A stretch of 64,000 nucleotides of DNA from Microvelia longipes (GCA_018340805.1 JACMZG010001870.1:19012475-19076474); one strand, 5' to 3'. Positions 24,501 through 34,300 are shown, numbered from the stretch's first letter. The notes: generated from the sequence alone by a model not told the origin. Numbers and translations are program-made.

Positions 24501-27095
24501 CCTTTAATCTAGATATAAAAAAAAAATAAATGTCCCCTTACACAGGCTAATCCTCAAGGGATTGTTTTTTTATCACTAGAAAAATGTTATAATATAATAA
24601 TGAAAATAGGTACAGATATACTACATTATGTGTAAAATTTATTTTATTATAATTTCTATCAATATTTTGTACTAACTTTTTCATTATTTTGAAAAAATTT
24701 AATATTGTACATAATTTCATTAATGATTTTGATTTTTAATAATAGTAAATATTCTTATTATTTTGTATCTTTAGTACTAATATATGTAATAAAAACAATA
24801 AAAGGGGGTTTTCTTTGATTTGTAATATATTCTTCTGAATTCCTAATTAATTCTATAAAATGTTCTATTTCTATTCAACTCTATATTATTTTCTATTTCT
24901 AATATTTATTATTAAGTTCCTAGATATGGTATATTTAAACGTTCCAACTTTTATTTCCTTTAACATCACATATTTTGTTTATAATCTTATATTTTTGGTT
25001 TTACACAGGTATGAGAGTGGTGATCCTCTGGTTAAATTCACCGAAAGACAACTTGGTGAAATTAGAAAAGCAACTCTAAGTAAACTTATCTGTGATAATT
25101 TAGATACACCATCTGAGATACAAAGATCTGCTTTTGAACAGCCCTCTGATTTCTTGTAAGTTACCGTTATTTATTTGACTTATTATTAAAGAACTGTACA
25201 AAAGACTTCTTTGCAGTGCAAATGATCCCAAACCTATGTTAATAATATTTAAAGTCATTTGAAGAGGGGCTAAATAATTAAAAAAATGGCACTTCTTCAC
25301 TTTAGATGACACCTTTAATATTCATAAATCTGTACCTAATAATTGACATATTTAATAAATAACAATGGTTAATAAACACAAAAAACTAAGGGGTCACCTA
25401 AACTAAAAAAATGGAATAAAAATATATTAGTATAAAAAGCCTGGGACATTACTTTTCTTATTTATTAGTATAAAGTGAGGCATGTTTCGCTTGCTTAGTT
25501 GCATACTTTATTTAAGATATATTTAAATATATCTTTATATATTTATAAATAAGGCTCCCTTTGCTGGCGAGATTCCATATATAATTAATATATTTAAAAA
25601 ATGGATTGCTTTGCTCACTAGAATCCATGATATTGTGTTAAAAAGCTATTTGTATAACTTACAAGCTCCTGAGTGGAACGTCATGTCTCACTGAGGCCAA
25701 GGTTTTAACTGTGCCTGTCATGCTTGTCGAAACTCCAACTCTGGGCCTACAACAACTAATGCATGGCGTGCTTTAAAAACAACTATGCTATTCCTTCAAA
25801 TAGATTGCAAAAATGAGCAGAGAGCCCCCTGTTACTAGCCATAATACTTTCTAACTGTATATATGCAGCTAACTATTAAAGATTTTCAAAATACTGTGGA
25901 TGATTTTTCATTGAATAATCCTTTATACTCAGTTGATGACTTTATAAAGAAGTGTGATATATGATGATTTTGAGTTTGTTATTAATTTAAACTATAAGCT
26001 TCGTTGTGTGGTAATAAAATATTTTGATTTAATTTTATTTGAAAACTGCATGTAAAGATCAATGTAGAATTTTCTTAGGCTTGTCCTCTAGCCATTGTTG
26101 CCTCCAGGTTGTGTTCTCACACTCTATTGAAAGATATAAACAATGAATCAAGAATACATTTGGAGTGGCTACATGATCGAGCAGAAGTATGTTAAGCAGC
26201 TTTGTTTTGTACACTGTTGTTGATCAATTCTTTGTTAAAGGAATCCTCGAGTTTGGTGCAGAGGTCATGCTTCCATAGATCTCACAGCATGGAGTGAAGA
26301 AGCTCAACCTGGTTGTAAGATTGGAGGTAGGATAGTTCCTATTGGCGAATCAGCTTTACCAACACCCTGCACTTCTTGTATATGCACCAGTCATGGTGTA
26401 AGTATTTTACCTTCTTTTTTTAAATTACAATTAAAAATTCACTATAGCCAACAACTTGGCTGTGTTTCGTCAGGGATAATATTCATCATTCAGAATTCAT
26501 AAAATCTTTTATACTATAGATTTCTTTTTCAACTAAATAGTTTTTAAGAGATTAGGGTCTTTCAGCTCATCAGAACATTCACCTTGAGGGAACTAATATG
26601 TGTCACCATTAACCATAAGCCTCTAAGTATTAGAACCAACAAATCTACACTAATTTTATCTGGTCACTAGAATTAAAACTGAAACATCAAGTTTAGTTTT
26701 CACTAGGAAATGTATTGTGGTTCGTCCATCTGTAAAGTCAAATGGCTGGTATACAGCAAAGAAGATTACAAACAGTAGAAATGTAAATAGATGATGTTAT
26801 TTTTATGAAATATAGTTATGAAATGTTTTGTTTGCTGTAGGGTGAATGTGCATCACTCCGAGTAACAGATTGTGTTAGACTATTAAGGGAAGCTGGACGG
26901 GATGCAGTGTTAAGAGATGAAGTGTGTGCTGCTCAATGCGCTTCCCATCTCTTGGACATTGGTCCACCACCTCCTCTAGATGAAATAGTTTCCTTAACAA
27001 CTAGAAGGCCATCTAGATCTCGAGAATTCCCTCCTCCAAGAAGACCTAGGCCACCATCTCTTAGAAAAATTGTTTCAGAATTATTTTTAGGATAA
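9369..27095 (+). CDS. Animal haem peroxidase (peroxidasin/chorion-peroxidase-like), 5' end missing
   Basis: Nine exons with GT/AG borders and consistent phases give about 535 residues: 9369-9575, 12514-12768, 14085-14257, 14520-14673, 15310-15394, 16632-16808, 25009-25155, 26241-26397 and 26841-27095. The family oxidises substrates with hydrogen peroxide using covalently bound haem. By comparison with myeloperoxidase (from memory), the GDGRASE motif in exon 2 supplies the catalytic Arg and the haem-linked Glu, RIGHS in exon 3 supplies the proximal haem His, and NIQRGRDHG across exons 4 and 5 is the Asn-containing signature. The distal His, calcium site, signal peptide and any upstream domains must lie to the left. 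The C-terminus (exons 8-9) is a Cys-rich module resembling a von Willebrand C domain, then a Pro/Arg-rich tail. Probably secreted; the exact orthologue is not resolved. ALG12 is nested antisense in intron 6. Confidence 0.9.
9607..10540 (+). mobile_element. Non-autonomous element, family A, copy 1
   Basis: Starts with GGGTACGGGGTACCTCGG and has short inverted ends: ACTTTTCCTCAT at 9626-9637 and ATGAGGAAAAGT at 10522-10533. It has no coding capacity. A conserved internal block near 10420-10460 (CCACTCAGGAGG, GAAACGGATAA) recurs in copies at 41406-42085, 39826-40370 and, inverted, 34470-34740. It lies in the first visible peroxidase intron. The superfamily is unknown; no clear target duplication was seen. 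Confidence 0.7.
9661..9915 (+). repeat. 61-bp tandem array with an internal palindrome
   Basis: Four units of 61 bases; the marker AAATTCACC falls at 9701, 9762, 9823 and 9884. Each unit contains AGTATAAATTC-ACC-GAATTTATACT or a one-to-two-base variant, an 11-bp-arm hairpin with a 3-nt loop, followed by the CTTCGGACTCGCTTTGCTCG motif. The array lies inside family A copy 1; copy 2 at 41406 has only a single CTTCGGAATCGCTTCGCTCG segment. Confidence 0.85.
10541..12513. other. Remainder of peroxidase intron, possible LINE tail
   Basis: No gene is visible. From about 11400 to 12110 the + strand is extremely T-rich and ends with GGGCCTGTGCCAGTATATTT followed by (AATA)n at about 12097-12112, which resembles the 3' end of a decayed insect LINE in + orientation. 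The intron ends in TTTGTCATTTATTTCAG. Confidence 0.4.
12514..12768 (+). CDS. Peroxidase exon 2
   Basis: Encodes [11 protein letters not shown], which holds the catalytic Arg and the haem-ester Glu, followed by the family signature [13 protein letters not shown] and [14 protein letters not shown]. The donor is AAAG|GTATTT, with the same codon phase as the previous exon. Confidence 0.93.
12769..14084. other. Peroxidase intron
   Basis: AT-rich with no reading frame of interest. It holds short hairpins at 13090-13140 (TAAGTCT ... AGACTTA) and the duplicated block listed separately at 13384-13572. Confidence 0.6.
13384..13572. repeat. Direct and inverted repeat cluster in intron
   Basis: TACAACTCCTCTCCTCTAA occurs at about 13384 and 13461. 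The block TAATCCCACCAGG(T/C)(G/A)CCTGA occurs directly at about 13415 and 13530, and its inverse CTGGTGGGATTATC lies between them at 13508-13521. Both direct copies are followed by GACAGT(A/G)GCC(T/C)AGA(G/A)ACCAG. The arrangement looks like a tandem duplication in which one core was inverted. Confidence 0.6.
14085..14257 (+). CDS. Peroxidase exon 3 (proximal haem histidine)
   Basis: Encodes [15 protein letters not shown], the signature with the His that coordinates haem iron, then [21 protein letters not shown]. It ends in phase 0 before a GTATTT donor. Confidence 0.93.
14520..14673 (+). CDS. Peroxidase exon 4
   Basis: Encodes [18 protein letters not shown] and ends in [11 protein letters not shown]. 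The Asn of NIQR corresponds to the residue that hydrogen-bonds the proximal His in mammalian peroxidases. It is separated from exon 3 by a short 262-bp intron. Confidence 0.92.
14674..15309. other. Peroxidase intron with 23-bp repeats
   Basis: AT-rich, no gene. It contains a GGGGGTTCGCATCC segment near 15057-15072 that resembles a tRNA B box, and the 23-bp tandem array listed separately. Confidence 0.55.
15167..15258 (+). repeat. 23-bp tandem repeat
   Basis: CAAGGGTTATTCCTGATGA-like units start at 15167, 15190, 15213 and 15236, exactly 23 bases apart, with a shortened fifth start at 15254. It ends about 50 bases before the acceptor of peroxidase exon 5. Confidence 0.8.
15310..15394 (+). CDS. 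Peroxidase exon 5
   Basis: An 85-base exon, too short to stand out alone, encoding [18 protein letters not shown], the most conserved signature of animal haem peroxidases. Acceptor TTATTTAAG, donor AG|GTATGT. Confidence 0.92.
15395..16631. other. Peroxidase intron
   Basis: No gene seen. The patch at 16080-16270 is less AT-rich than its surroundings and may be an old unrecognised element, but no termini could be defined. Confidence 0.5.
16632..16808 (+). CDS. Peroxidase exon 6
   Basis: Encodes [32 protein letters not shown] and ends in CDRFW, the family's C-terminal core. The last Trp codon is split by the 8.2-kb intron that hosts ALG12. Confidence 0.93.
16809..19866. other. First part of the 8.2-kb peroxidase intron
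   Basis: AT-rich and without recognisable genes. A pure run of 15 G lies at 17528-17542. A phrase near 17592-17612 (TTTAATGTTGGTTTATCTAA) is echoed at 28720-28740, suggesting shared fragments of an unknown dispersed repeat. Confidence 0.5.
19867..20599. mobile_element. hAT-like non-autonomous DNA element
   Basis: The ends are inverted repeats of 15 bases with one mismatch: CAGTGGTTCTCAACC at 19867-19881 and GGTTGAGAACCCCTG at 20585-20599. CAGNGGTTCTCAA termini are typical of hAT elements of the Charlie/MER5 kind. No transposase is encoded. The flanking 8 bases on the two sides do not match clearly, so the target duplication is lost or the edges are a base or two off. A perfect 19-bp hairpin lies inside. 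Confidence 0.65.
20278..20319. repeat. Perfect 19-bp inverted repeat, 4-nt loop
   Basis: AAAACATCTTATCCTTTAC at 20278-20296 is followed by TGTG and then by its exact reverse complement at 20301-20319. It sits inside the hAT-like element and could fold into a hairpin in RNA or DNA. Confidence 0.9.
20600..21437. other. Intron sequence between hAT-like element and ALG12 downstream array
   Basis: No gene, repeat array or conserved element seen beyond AT-rich unique-looking sequence. Confidence 0.5.
21438..21692 (-). repeat. 38-bp tandem array copied from the ALG12 coding sequence
   Basis: Seven GAAAC-marked units start at 21440, 21470, 21508, 21546, 21584, 21624 and 21662, mostly 38 bases apart. 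The core ATGAAACGTAGTTCTTTATG plus AGGTA (+ strand) matches ALG12 codons for LPHKELRFI at 22278-22301 with one mismatch over about 25 bases, and the flanking AATGCAA also matches nearby coding sequence. The orientation is the same as ALG12, so on the - strand the array repeatedly spells PHKELRF. It begins about 30 bases downstream of the ALG12 stop and probably lies in its 3' UTR. Confidence 0.88.
21722..23269 (-). CDS. ALG12: ALG12, Dol-P-Man:Man7GlcNAc2-PP-dolichol alpha-1,6-mannosyltransferase
   Basis: The enzyme adds the eighth mannose, in alpha-1,6 linkage, to the dolichol-linked N-glycan precursor in the ER lumen. The 515-residue frame matches the GT22 family along its length: [17 protein letters not shown] (residues 44-60), the family's acidic lumenal loop near the N-terminus; [13 protein letters not shown] (75-87); [17 protein letters not shown] (254-270); [14 protein letters not shown] (323-336), the GT22 HKE-x-RF signature; and [14 protein letters not shown] (387-400). 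Many hydrophobic segments fit a multispanning ER protein. The human protein is about 488 residues and starts at a point equivalent to Met21 here (23209), so Met21 may be the true start. There are no introns, and it lies antisense inside a peroxidase intron. Its frame is intact. Confidence 0.95.
   Translation of the reverse strand: MNQKINFTDLLRRDFFFQKRMDKLKLLGLVSVLWFVSMFHLLICPFTKVEESFNLQAMHDIIYHRTNLAKYDHNEFPGVVPRSFLGPVFISAVSYPFHYLLKFSKVYHKFIRQYLVRAVLSTSVLLGFYKWLQTVNKLFGDDVSFWLIAITATQYHFLFYLSRPLPNIMVLPLVLLAYSYWLNGKHKKFLWTSGAAIIIFRSELALLFGMILVIELVENRLKFVDAIKTIIPAGVILLALTVGFDSVMWGKLLWPEGSVFWFNTILNKSSDYGTSPFLWYFYSALPRSLGTSLLFVIIGTFLDKRIRKLMIPCSFFIVAFSFLPHKELRFIIYVFPLLNLSAASACCKIWNNRSKSALRMLLGAGVLIHLVINSLFSILLLRVAYSNYPGGYAIARLHSLETPKESVHVHIDNLSAQTGVSRFAQLNNKWIYNKTENLDPTNFNMSSFTHLLFENDSKQSPKFKSLNATFEVMDVINGFSRLIFNYKRFPPVQIKTKPMIYILKRKSRLEPSNQP
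23270..23724. other. Sequence upstream of ALG12
   Basis: Likely 5' UTR and promoter region of ALG12 on the - strand, bounded upstream by a MITE. I see no clear TATA or conserved factor site. Composition becomes less AT-rich around 23590-23710. Confidence 0.4.
23725..24143. mobile_element. Tc1/mariner-like MITE with perfect 25-bp terminal repeats
   Basis: The first 25 bases (CAGTCTATCGTTTAGTT..., 23725-23749) are exactly the reverse complement of the last 25 (24119-24143). Both ends are flanked by TA (23723-23724 and 24144-24145), the target duplication of Tc1/mariner elements, and CAGT is a usual terminus of that group. The 419-bp interior has no coding capacity but holds small hairpins (ATCAGAGA-GCT-TCTCTGAT near 24069; AATCCCCA ... 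TGGGGATT near 24093-24123). It lies about 450 bp upstream of ALG12. Confidence 0.85.
24144..25008. other. End of the large peroxidase intron
   Basis: AT-rich sequence with no gene or array seen. It ends in a T-rich tract and TTACACAG acceptor. Confidence 0.55.
25009..25155 (+). CDS. Peroxidase exon 7
   Basis: Encodes [20 protein letters not shown] and [20 protein letters not shown], the last part of the peroxidase catalytic domain. A GTAAGT donor begins at 25156. Confidence 0.92.
25156..26240. other. Peroxidase intron
   Basis: No gene. Paired sequences such as TTTGCTGGCGAGATTCCAT and ATGGATTGCTTTGCTCACTA (25560-25625) form an imperfect inverted arrangement around an AT core, perhaps a small foldback relic. 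Confidence 0.45.
26241..26397 (+). CDS. Peroxidase exon 8
   Basis: Encodes the end of the catalytic domain ([16 protein letters not shown]) and the start of a Cys-rich module ([25 protein letters not shown]). The phase-0 end before GTAAGT matches the next exon. Confidence 0.88.
26398..26840. other. Peroxidase intron
   Basis: A 443-bp AT-rich intron with standard borders (GTAAGT ... TTTGCTGTAG). Nothing else seen. Confidence 0.7.
26841..27095 (+). CDS. Peroxidase last coding exon
   Basis: Encodes [19 protein letters not shown] and [15 protein letters not shown], completing a Cys-rich module like those at the C-terminus of insect peroxidasin-type proteins, then a low-complexity Pro/Arg/Ser tail ([16 protein letters not shown]) and a TAA at 27093. 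Confidence 0.9.
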   Translation, partial: GECASLRVTDCVRLLREAGRDAVLRDEVCAAQCASHLLDIGPPPPLDEIVSLTTRRPSRSREFPPPRRPRPPSLRKIVSELFLG

Positions 27096-27117
27096 AAAAT
27101 TGTATATTTTTTAATTA

Positions 27118-27123
27118 AATAAA
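27118..27123 (+). terminator. Candidate peroxidase poly(A) signal AATAAA
   Basis: First AATAAA after the stop codon at 27093-27095. The distance is very short, so a more distal signal may be used instead. Confidence 0.4.
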
Positions 27124-28282
27124 TTAACTAGAGGATAAAAAGAGTTATTACAGTGTGATGAGGAGGGGAAATAGTGTGCAACAGTCTTAATAGAAACATA
27201 CAGTCATGTAAGATAGGCATTACTTGACAGTATACTGCCCTTGCTTTTTCCAGTTTTATATAGTCACCGCATAAAATATTTATTATTTAACACTGTCTGG
27301 AATGTACATGTATATAAGATAACAGAATGTTTTTGTCACCTTGAGCCTGTGGATGTTTTTATATTAAATTAAAAGGAATATTTTAAATATTCTTTAGAAA
27401 GTCTTAAAGCTATTTGGTTTTATTTAACAGATATTCTTAATGGCACAATAGATCCCTCTGAGAGGTTTAAGTGTCATGGAATGTTTTATGTTCTAACATG
27501 AAAGAGTGAACTCAGATTCAAGGGCACAAATAATCAAATAGGATTCCATCACGAAATTGATTCATTACTAAGGTTTTAATGTGACCTGATCAGAGGGATA
27601 ATACGCATTAGGCATAAGACCTCCTTTAAACTCTATAAAAATATATTTGATGTTGAAAACTGTCTATGACTTGTATTTAAAACTTGTTACTTTGCAGTTA
27701 AACTATGTTTGCCTTCTAGATAAGTAAATTGTGCCTTTAAATAATTTTTAAGCTGATTTCCCTTTATTACAGGATTACTTCCAAGCATCACTCTGTAATA
27801 CCTTTTGTTTATTTTATTGATATTAACTGTGTAATTATTTTTTTAATTGTATTTATATTCTCAAGCCATTCCATTTGTTTTAATTTTTATTATTAAAATT
27901 TTATCTTATTGTTATTTTTTATAATTTTTTTGTGTCTACTTATTTTATTCATAAAGAAACTACTCATGTGAGGAAATGTAAATGCTTAACTTATCAGAAT
28001 GAATTATTGTTGAATATTTTTTAAAGAATTTTGGTTGCCAAATTAATTAAATGTTTAAATTTTTAAATGAAAGTATTATTACCGAATTGTCAATAAAATG
28101 GTACTTCTATAGGATGGAACATTTTCCCTTGTTGGTAAATAAGAGGCAAATATTATCCTAGATTTTTGAAAATTGTCTCTTCCCCTGTTAATTGACTCTT
28201 GCGAGTTAAAATTAATCATTATTATCTTGGTAACTATTACTTAAATTCAAAGAGACTTAAGTACTAGAGGTAGAACTATTGC

Positions 28283-28426
28283 GGTCTGGTATCATAATTA
28301 TTCCTGACCAGCGACAAATCATATTAGATGATTTTTTAGGCAATTGGGAGCAATTTAGTACAATTCTATTGTACTTTAAGGATTTACCATTATGGTACCT
28401 GATGGAAATAATCACGCTACCAGACC
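28283..28426. mobile_element. Possible small MITE
   Basis: GGTCTGGTATCATAATTATT at the left is an imperfect inverse of the right end (GGAAATAATCACGCTACCAG plus ACC), about 18 of 22 positions. The 144-bp size fits a MITE, but no target duplication is evident. Confidence 0.3.
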
Positions 28427-30059
28427 CCTAATCACTGTGCTATTATACCTAAGTTCTTCTCCTTGTATTATAAGTCTTTTTGCTCAAATATGATTATTTT
28501 GTTATCAATTTTGAAGATTTTAAAAAGTTAAATTAGAGAATATGGTTTAACAAAAAAAAAACTATTAGTTATGCGAAAAATTGCTAGCATATTAGCATAA
28601 AATTTCTTAGGATTTAATGTAGTTTCCAAAATAGGCAATAATTACAGTATAATATGATTTAACTTTTCAAAGTTACCAACATAATGATAAATTTGAACTC
28701 GCAAGACTCATTTTTAAGAATTTAATGTTGGTACATCTAACACGTTCCACCCTGTATATGCTTATTTTATTAACTATTGATAAAAAATAAATTTTATGAA
28801 TACTTTCATTACACTATTTACTTTTTTAAAAGTAAATTGAGTGAATAGTGCATGAAAACAACTTTTTATTGTTTTTTTATTAATAATTATATGTTACTTA
28901 TAATTGATAATTTTTAATAATAATATTAAAAAAAATGTGATTATTAAATAATGCTTTTAAAGCATAACATTTGATCCACCATTTTATTTTTTTATTTGCT
29001 AATTAATAATTTATATATGTATAGAATAGATAGTAATTGATGTTAAGAATTTTATAAATAAGTCATAGAGATATTAACTACTAGAGATGGCATTAGATGA
29101 GTTTTGAAACATTGAAAAAGTAACCTGAACTCCTTCTGTTATTAGTATAATCAAGTAAACTGTACAAAATTACAGTGTCTTATATAAATAAACATTTATA
29201 GTACAAAGCAAATGTGTAAAGCCACCCAATGTTTTTAGTTCGGCTGTGCCCTCTCTAGTAATGATATCTATACAAAATTAGTGATGTGTCATGTGAAAAC
29301 CAATTATATATGTTATGTCTATTTACTTTATGTTTTGTAATGTATAACTTAACTTATTTAATGTTGTTTGTTCTAAATGTATGGTATTTCATCTCGTGGT
29401 AACTTGTGCTTATTACTAAAACAAAAAATTGAGTGTATCCAAAATGATTTAAAATAAATAATATCCATATATTTGTATGGATATTAAGACTACTAAAGCA
29501 TAAAGAAGTTGAAAGTTAAAAGAAGAACGTTTTAGACTAATCTAAAACCATCTAGACTAGGTACCAATCAGTTTGATGCATAAAACCCCGTAAGATCGTT
29601 GAGCTGTTTAAGAAGGGAGGAGAGGCAAAAATAAATTATATAGCTGGTTTATTTATCTAGATTATTTTAATATAGATTAATTTTGGTTTGTTGTTGTATT
29701 GGTTTTGATGAGTCAATATCCTGTTGACAACACTTGCCAAAAGCACACTATACAGATGGATTGCATATGTCTCCCATTTTAAAGTAATTAAATTAATACC
29801 ACTAATATTAATTTATTAATTCTTCTGACTATTCTGAATAGTTGAGGAAAACATCCTTTCATCCGACTTCTTTAATTTTTCCAATCAAATACAACATCCT
29901 TAATTTTTATGTTATAATTAATTTTTTATATAATATCATAAAACTTTTAATTTTTAATATCTGTTTTTTTCTTTTTTTCTTCTTTTTGTAAATTTTCTAA
30001 AATCAGTTTGCCGAAATCTTTATAAAACTAGATGTATATAAAAAAAATCTTCAGAAATT

Positions 30060-30300
30060 ATATCTTTTTATTTTATTTGTTTATTTATTGTGGAGCTTAA
30101 TTAAACATTATTAGCTCCACGCAACAACTATAATTAATGTCGGTAAAACAAGGAAAACAACATACCAGTAAAGATATTTTGGATTTGAACTGTTTTTTAT
30201 ATTGATTGGGACAGTTTTTATTATTTCTTTTAAGAGTTCGTTAATTTTTCAAAATCTATTGAATTGATAAATTTATTGAATATTATCCGAAAAGTATCAT
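30060..30300 (-). mobile_element. 5'-truncated LINE 3' end
   Basis: The segment GCTTAATTAAACATTATTAG, CTCCACGCAACAACTATAAT and onward closely matches 54030-54120 at the 3' end of the LINE, including the (TTTA)n side that is the A-rich tail on the - strand. It is a short 5'-truncated insertion of the same family. The right limit is approximate. Confidence 0.7.
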
Positions 30301-30897
30301 TAAAAAGTAAATGTCTATTATTACTACTTTAACTATGTTTATAAGTACATTATCATACTGTAACTGTGTATCAGATGGTTAATACTGTTTATCAGATAAT
30401 TGTGGGTTTTAAGATATTTTTTATTATAACTGTTGAAATAAAAATGATTTTTGTTTAAGTATTTGGCAGTAAACATAAGCCAAAAATGTATTTGTATAAA
30501 TATTCAAAATCTTTAGACCAATCATTTTAAAACATTATTTAAAACTTTTATTTAAAATATGTATTTTAAAATAACTATAAACAGTAAATGCTTCTCATTT
30601 AAGTAATAAAATGCATAAATAATATTGTAAATATGAATAATATAATTGTATTACTATATTTATAAAAGACTTGTAAACTATAAAATAATTGTAAAAATAA
30701 TAAATTTATTGTGTGTAAAAAAATAGTCAATATGAGGTATTAAACAAATTAAAAATAATGTTTAACTTTTGTTATTTAATCCCATGTATAAAGTTATATT
30801 CCTAAATAATAATATTTCTTAATATTATAATAACCTTATTATTCAGGTTAATTAGACTCATTCCTAATACTACTATTGCCTCTTTTTTATTAATATT
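30301..30897. other. AT-rich intergenic DNA
   Basis: Nothing recognisable; very AT-rich. Confidence 0.5.
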
Positions 30898-31325
30898 CCT
30901 CATACTAATGTAACCTCCTTATACTTTTGTATCATATTCCTCATACTTATGTAACCACCTTATACTTTTGTTCATAATATTCTCATACTAATGTAACCAC
31001 CTATACTTTGCATCAATTCCTCATACTAATGTAACTACCTTATACTTTTGTATCATATTCCTCATACTTATGTAACCACCTTATACTTTTGTATCATATT
31101 CCTCATACTAATGTAACCACCTTATAATTTTGTTCATAATATTTCTCATACTAATGTAACCACCTTATACTTTTGCATCATATTCTTCATACTAATGTAA
31201 CCTTTTACTTTGCATCATATCCTCATACTAATGTAACCATATTATACTCTTGTTTATAATATTCCTCATACTAATGTAACTATCTTATACTTTTGTGTAT
31301 AATATTCCTCATACTAATTTAACCT
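30898..31325 (+). repeat. ~41-bp minisatellite, about 11 units
   Basis: Units of the type CCTCATACTAATGTAACCAC plus CTTATACTTTTGTATCATATT repeat from 30898 to about 31325. Units vary between about 35 and 44 bases and fall into two end types (GTATCATATT and GTTCATAATATT). The copies decay into CTAATTTAACC and AAACTAATGTAATG at the right edge. Confidence 0.85.
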
Positions 31326-34300
31326 TTGGTTAATGTAACCCAAAACTAATGTAATGTTTGGTAAAGAGAGAGAGATTTTGTCCAGTCCTATTTTGATAAT
31401 ATGTTTTTATCTGTTATATCTGTTATTTCCTCAAATTTTAGTATAGTACTTTTTGTGCAGTTCATATCAATCTTGATGTCTTGAGACTTATTTTAAAATA
31501 CTAAATAAACCACTGTAGTGTTGAAATACCAGAAATGTTTGTCTAAGTGTTCTTGTTGAATAAAATTAATCATTTCCATAATTACAAGTGTCATTTTGGT
31601 ATTTTGTAAATTATTAATAATTAAAAAAGTATTGGTATGATTGTAATTAAATAATTAAAAAAAGTATGATATGTTGTTTCAATGTCAGTGTAGGCCAATG
31701 CTGGTTATTTAAAAAATTAGTTAATATTTCTACAAAAAATTATTTATTTAATGTCATTATGTAATCTGAAAATTAATTCAAAAAAATTTAGAAGTTTTGA
31801 TGGCTAAAATAATTAAGTATTAAATTATTTTTTTGTGTTTGGGGAAATAACAGAAGTTTTAAAACTTGACTTTTAAATTAAAAAAAAACCTGTGAACAAG
31901 TTGATACTTCTGACTCAAATTATAATCAAATATTCCCTTGATTTAATCTATCCCCTGAGTCCGGAGTTTATCTTTTATCTATAGATTTACTGAATGACTG
32001 ACTCCAGCCCATTATCCGTAAGGTCTTAAATAGACTTATCCTCCAACTTTACTTACTCTCTTTAAAAATACACCCAATTACACAATTTGTATACCTTTAA
32101 ACCTTCCTAAATTGCATTTTCGATTAGATTTACCCAATTGTTCTTTCATTTCACTCTTGTTTAAAAAACTCATAAATTTCATTACTCCACCTTTTTTCCC
32201 TACAAGCAAAAACATTCTGCTTATTTTTATTTTAAATATCTTTGTATACTAAAATGTCCCTTCTTTGATAATCTAACTAATTTTTCTATATAACTTTCTT
32301 CAATGTCAAAAAATATTTTATTTATGCTTATTGTAAAAAAACCTGCTAAAACTATGTTACCCTTTCTCTCCTGCCAAAAATATTGTTTTTTTTTTCTCTC
32401 TCTCTCTCTCTCTCTTTTTTATTTTGGAAATCCCCTAAAATAATAATTTCCCTTACTTTATTTACTTTCCCTATATCCCTATTAACAAATATCGTTTTTC
32501 TCTCTTTTTGAATAGCCTCTACTATCATAAATTCAAGATGGGAAATATCAGAAGGGAAGAGGCCCTATTAGGTCTATTCTTATAAGGATATAAGATAGAG
32601 ATAATATATCTAGTCTATCTCAAGAAATAGCTAAGTGTTATAAAAGTCTATGTTACCGAAATAAACATAGATAAATAATACTAAAAGAAGAATTCACTAT
32701 ACTGGAGGTAAGAATTTTACTTATTAAAAAATCACTTGGATAAATGCTTTGACATTTATAAAAGAGCACATTAGACAGAGAGAAATAATCTCTAATTTGG
32801 CTTGCTTCACTCGCCAAATTATTATTCTTTGGTCTTATCTTATTGGTGGCTTTTAACTAGCGCTAGCCAATAACAATATATTCTTCACTTTTATTGTTAC
32901 ACAATACTTTATTCTAATGAGAACTAGCAACAAAACAGACCATACAAATATTTTTATTTAATATATGTTTTCTATACATTTAAATGTATTTTCTAGCTAT
33001 GATGGAAACTAATTAATTCAATCGCAATTTAAGTATATATTTTGCTGTGTTAAAAATGATTGTTCAGATAAAAGTTATTTGTATTTTTTCAAATAACCTC
33101 CTTATTTTTTGACTTTTTGATTTTCCTGACTAGATTTTATTTATTTACAGCAGAGCTGGTATTTGCTATAGCGTCGTACACAGTGCCGTCAATTCCGTCT
33201 GATTACTGGCTCAGTTTTCTTCTAGTTCAAAGAAGAGAGGAATTTGTGTAATTTTGCAAAAGAGACCTGCGTGAGAGGTCTGAGTGCCTTGGACATTACA
33301 TGCCTTCCCTCTATAGGCTTAAAAATTATAGTAGATTATATTGCCGTCTAAGCTAGCTGGTTTGCAAGATAAGTGCACATATATTCTTATGCATATTTCT
33401 AGAAATGTGCTACCCACACATAGGTTTGGGGTTTCATTGTATCAACTTCAAAACATTATTTTTTCAAACAAATATTGTTTTTTTTTTAAAGTTGAATGTC
33501 ACCCCATTTTGGTAAGTTGAGTTCGATTAGCCCCAAAATCAGATAAATTTATCACTCATAGAACTTGATTTTTGAACCTGCATTCATTGAAATCAGATCA
33601 ACTATTTTCTGACGATAATGTGTGTTAAACATGAAAAGAACATTTTTTAAAGCTGATAAAATGTTCGGTAAAAACAAGTTTTTAATAATAAAAATCAGAT
33701 GACTACAAACAAAGTTATAACGCTTTAAAAAAAATGTGTAAAAAAATCATGTGAAGTCAACGAATTTCTATGAAAAAATATTGGCTTTTTGTGTGATTTT
33801 TTTTGGCCATTTAACTATTGTCATAACTTTAGTTGTAGTTATCCAATTTTTATTTTATTCCAACTCCCATTTTATAGAAAATTTTATTAGCTTTAAAAAA
33901 TGTTCTTTTCATGTTTTCAACCTACAGGGAACCACTCATTGCAAGAAAACTGGAATTAGTGCGATTTCCTAATATTTTGAGTGAGTGCATTCATGTGAAT
34001 AGGCTGACTATACTTTTACTTCATAATATAAGGTATATTTGGTTCAGACAAATTTGGTTTGATGTAGTACAAAATTAGTTACATTTTTTAGGTCTGGCTC
34101 TTGGACTATCATAATATATACCCTGCAAACAGTGCTAGCCACAGGTGTGGTTGAAGCCTTACTTTACACAAAAAACATCATCATTAAAAACACTTCATAT
34201 CAAACAAATATGTTTTCATAATTTTTTTAAAACGTTAAAAATTACACCATTTTGATATGTCAAGTTGGTTTAATCCCAAATGTACTCAATTATTCCTCTC

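Larger units (their letters stand above)
27096..30059. other. Peroxidase 3' UTR and intergenic AT-rich DNA
   Basis: AATAAA at 27118-27123, 23 bases after the stop, is the first candidate poly(A) signal; others follow. No further gene is seen. A candidate small MITE is at 28283-28426. Short shared phrases such as CACGTTCCACCCTGTATATG (28739-28758) recall terminal sequences of dispersed insect repeats. Confidence 0.5.

Noticed and set aside
33751..33972. 73-codon hydrophobic frame
   Set aside because: In decayed repeat DNA, no similarity recognised and no splice or poly(A) context.
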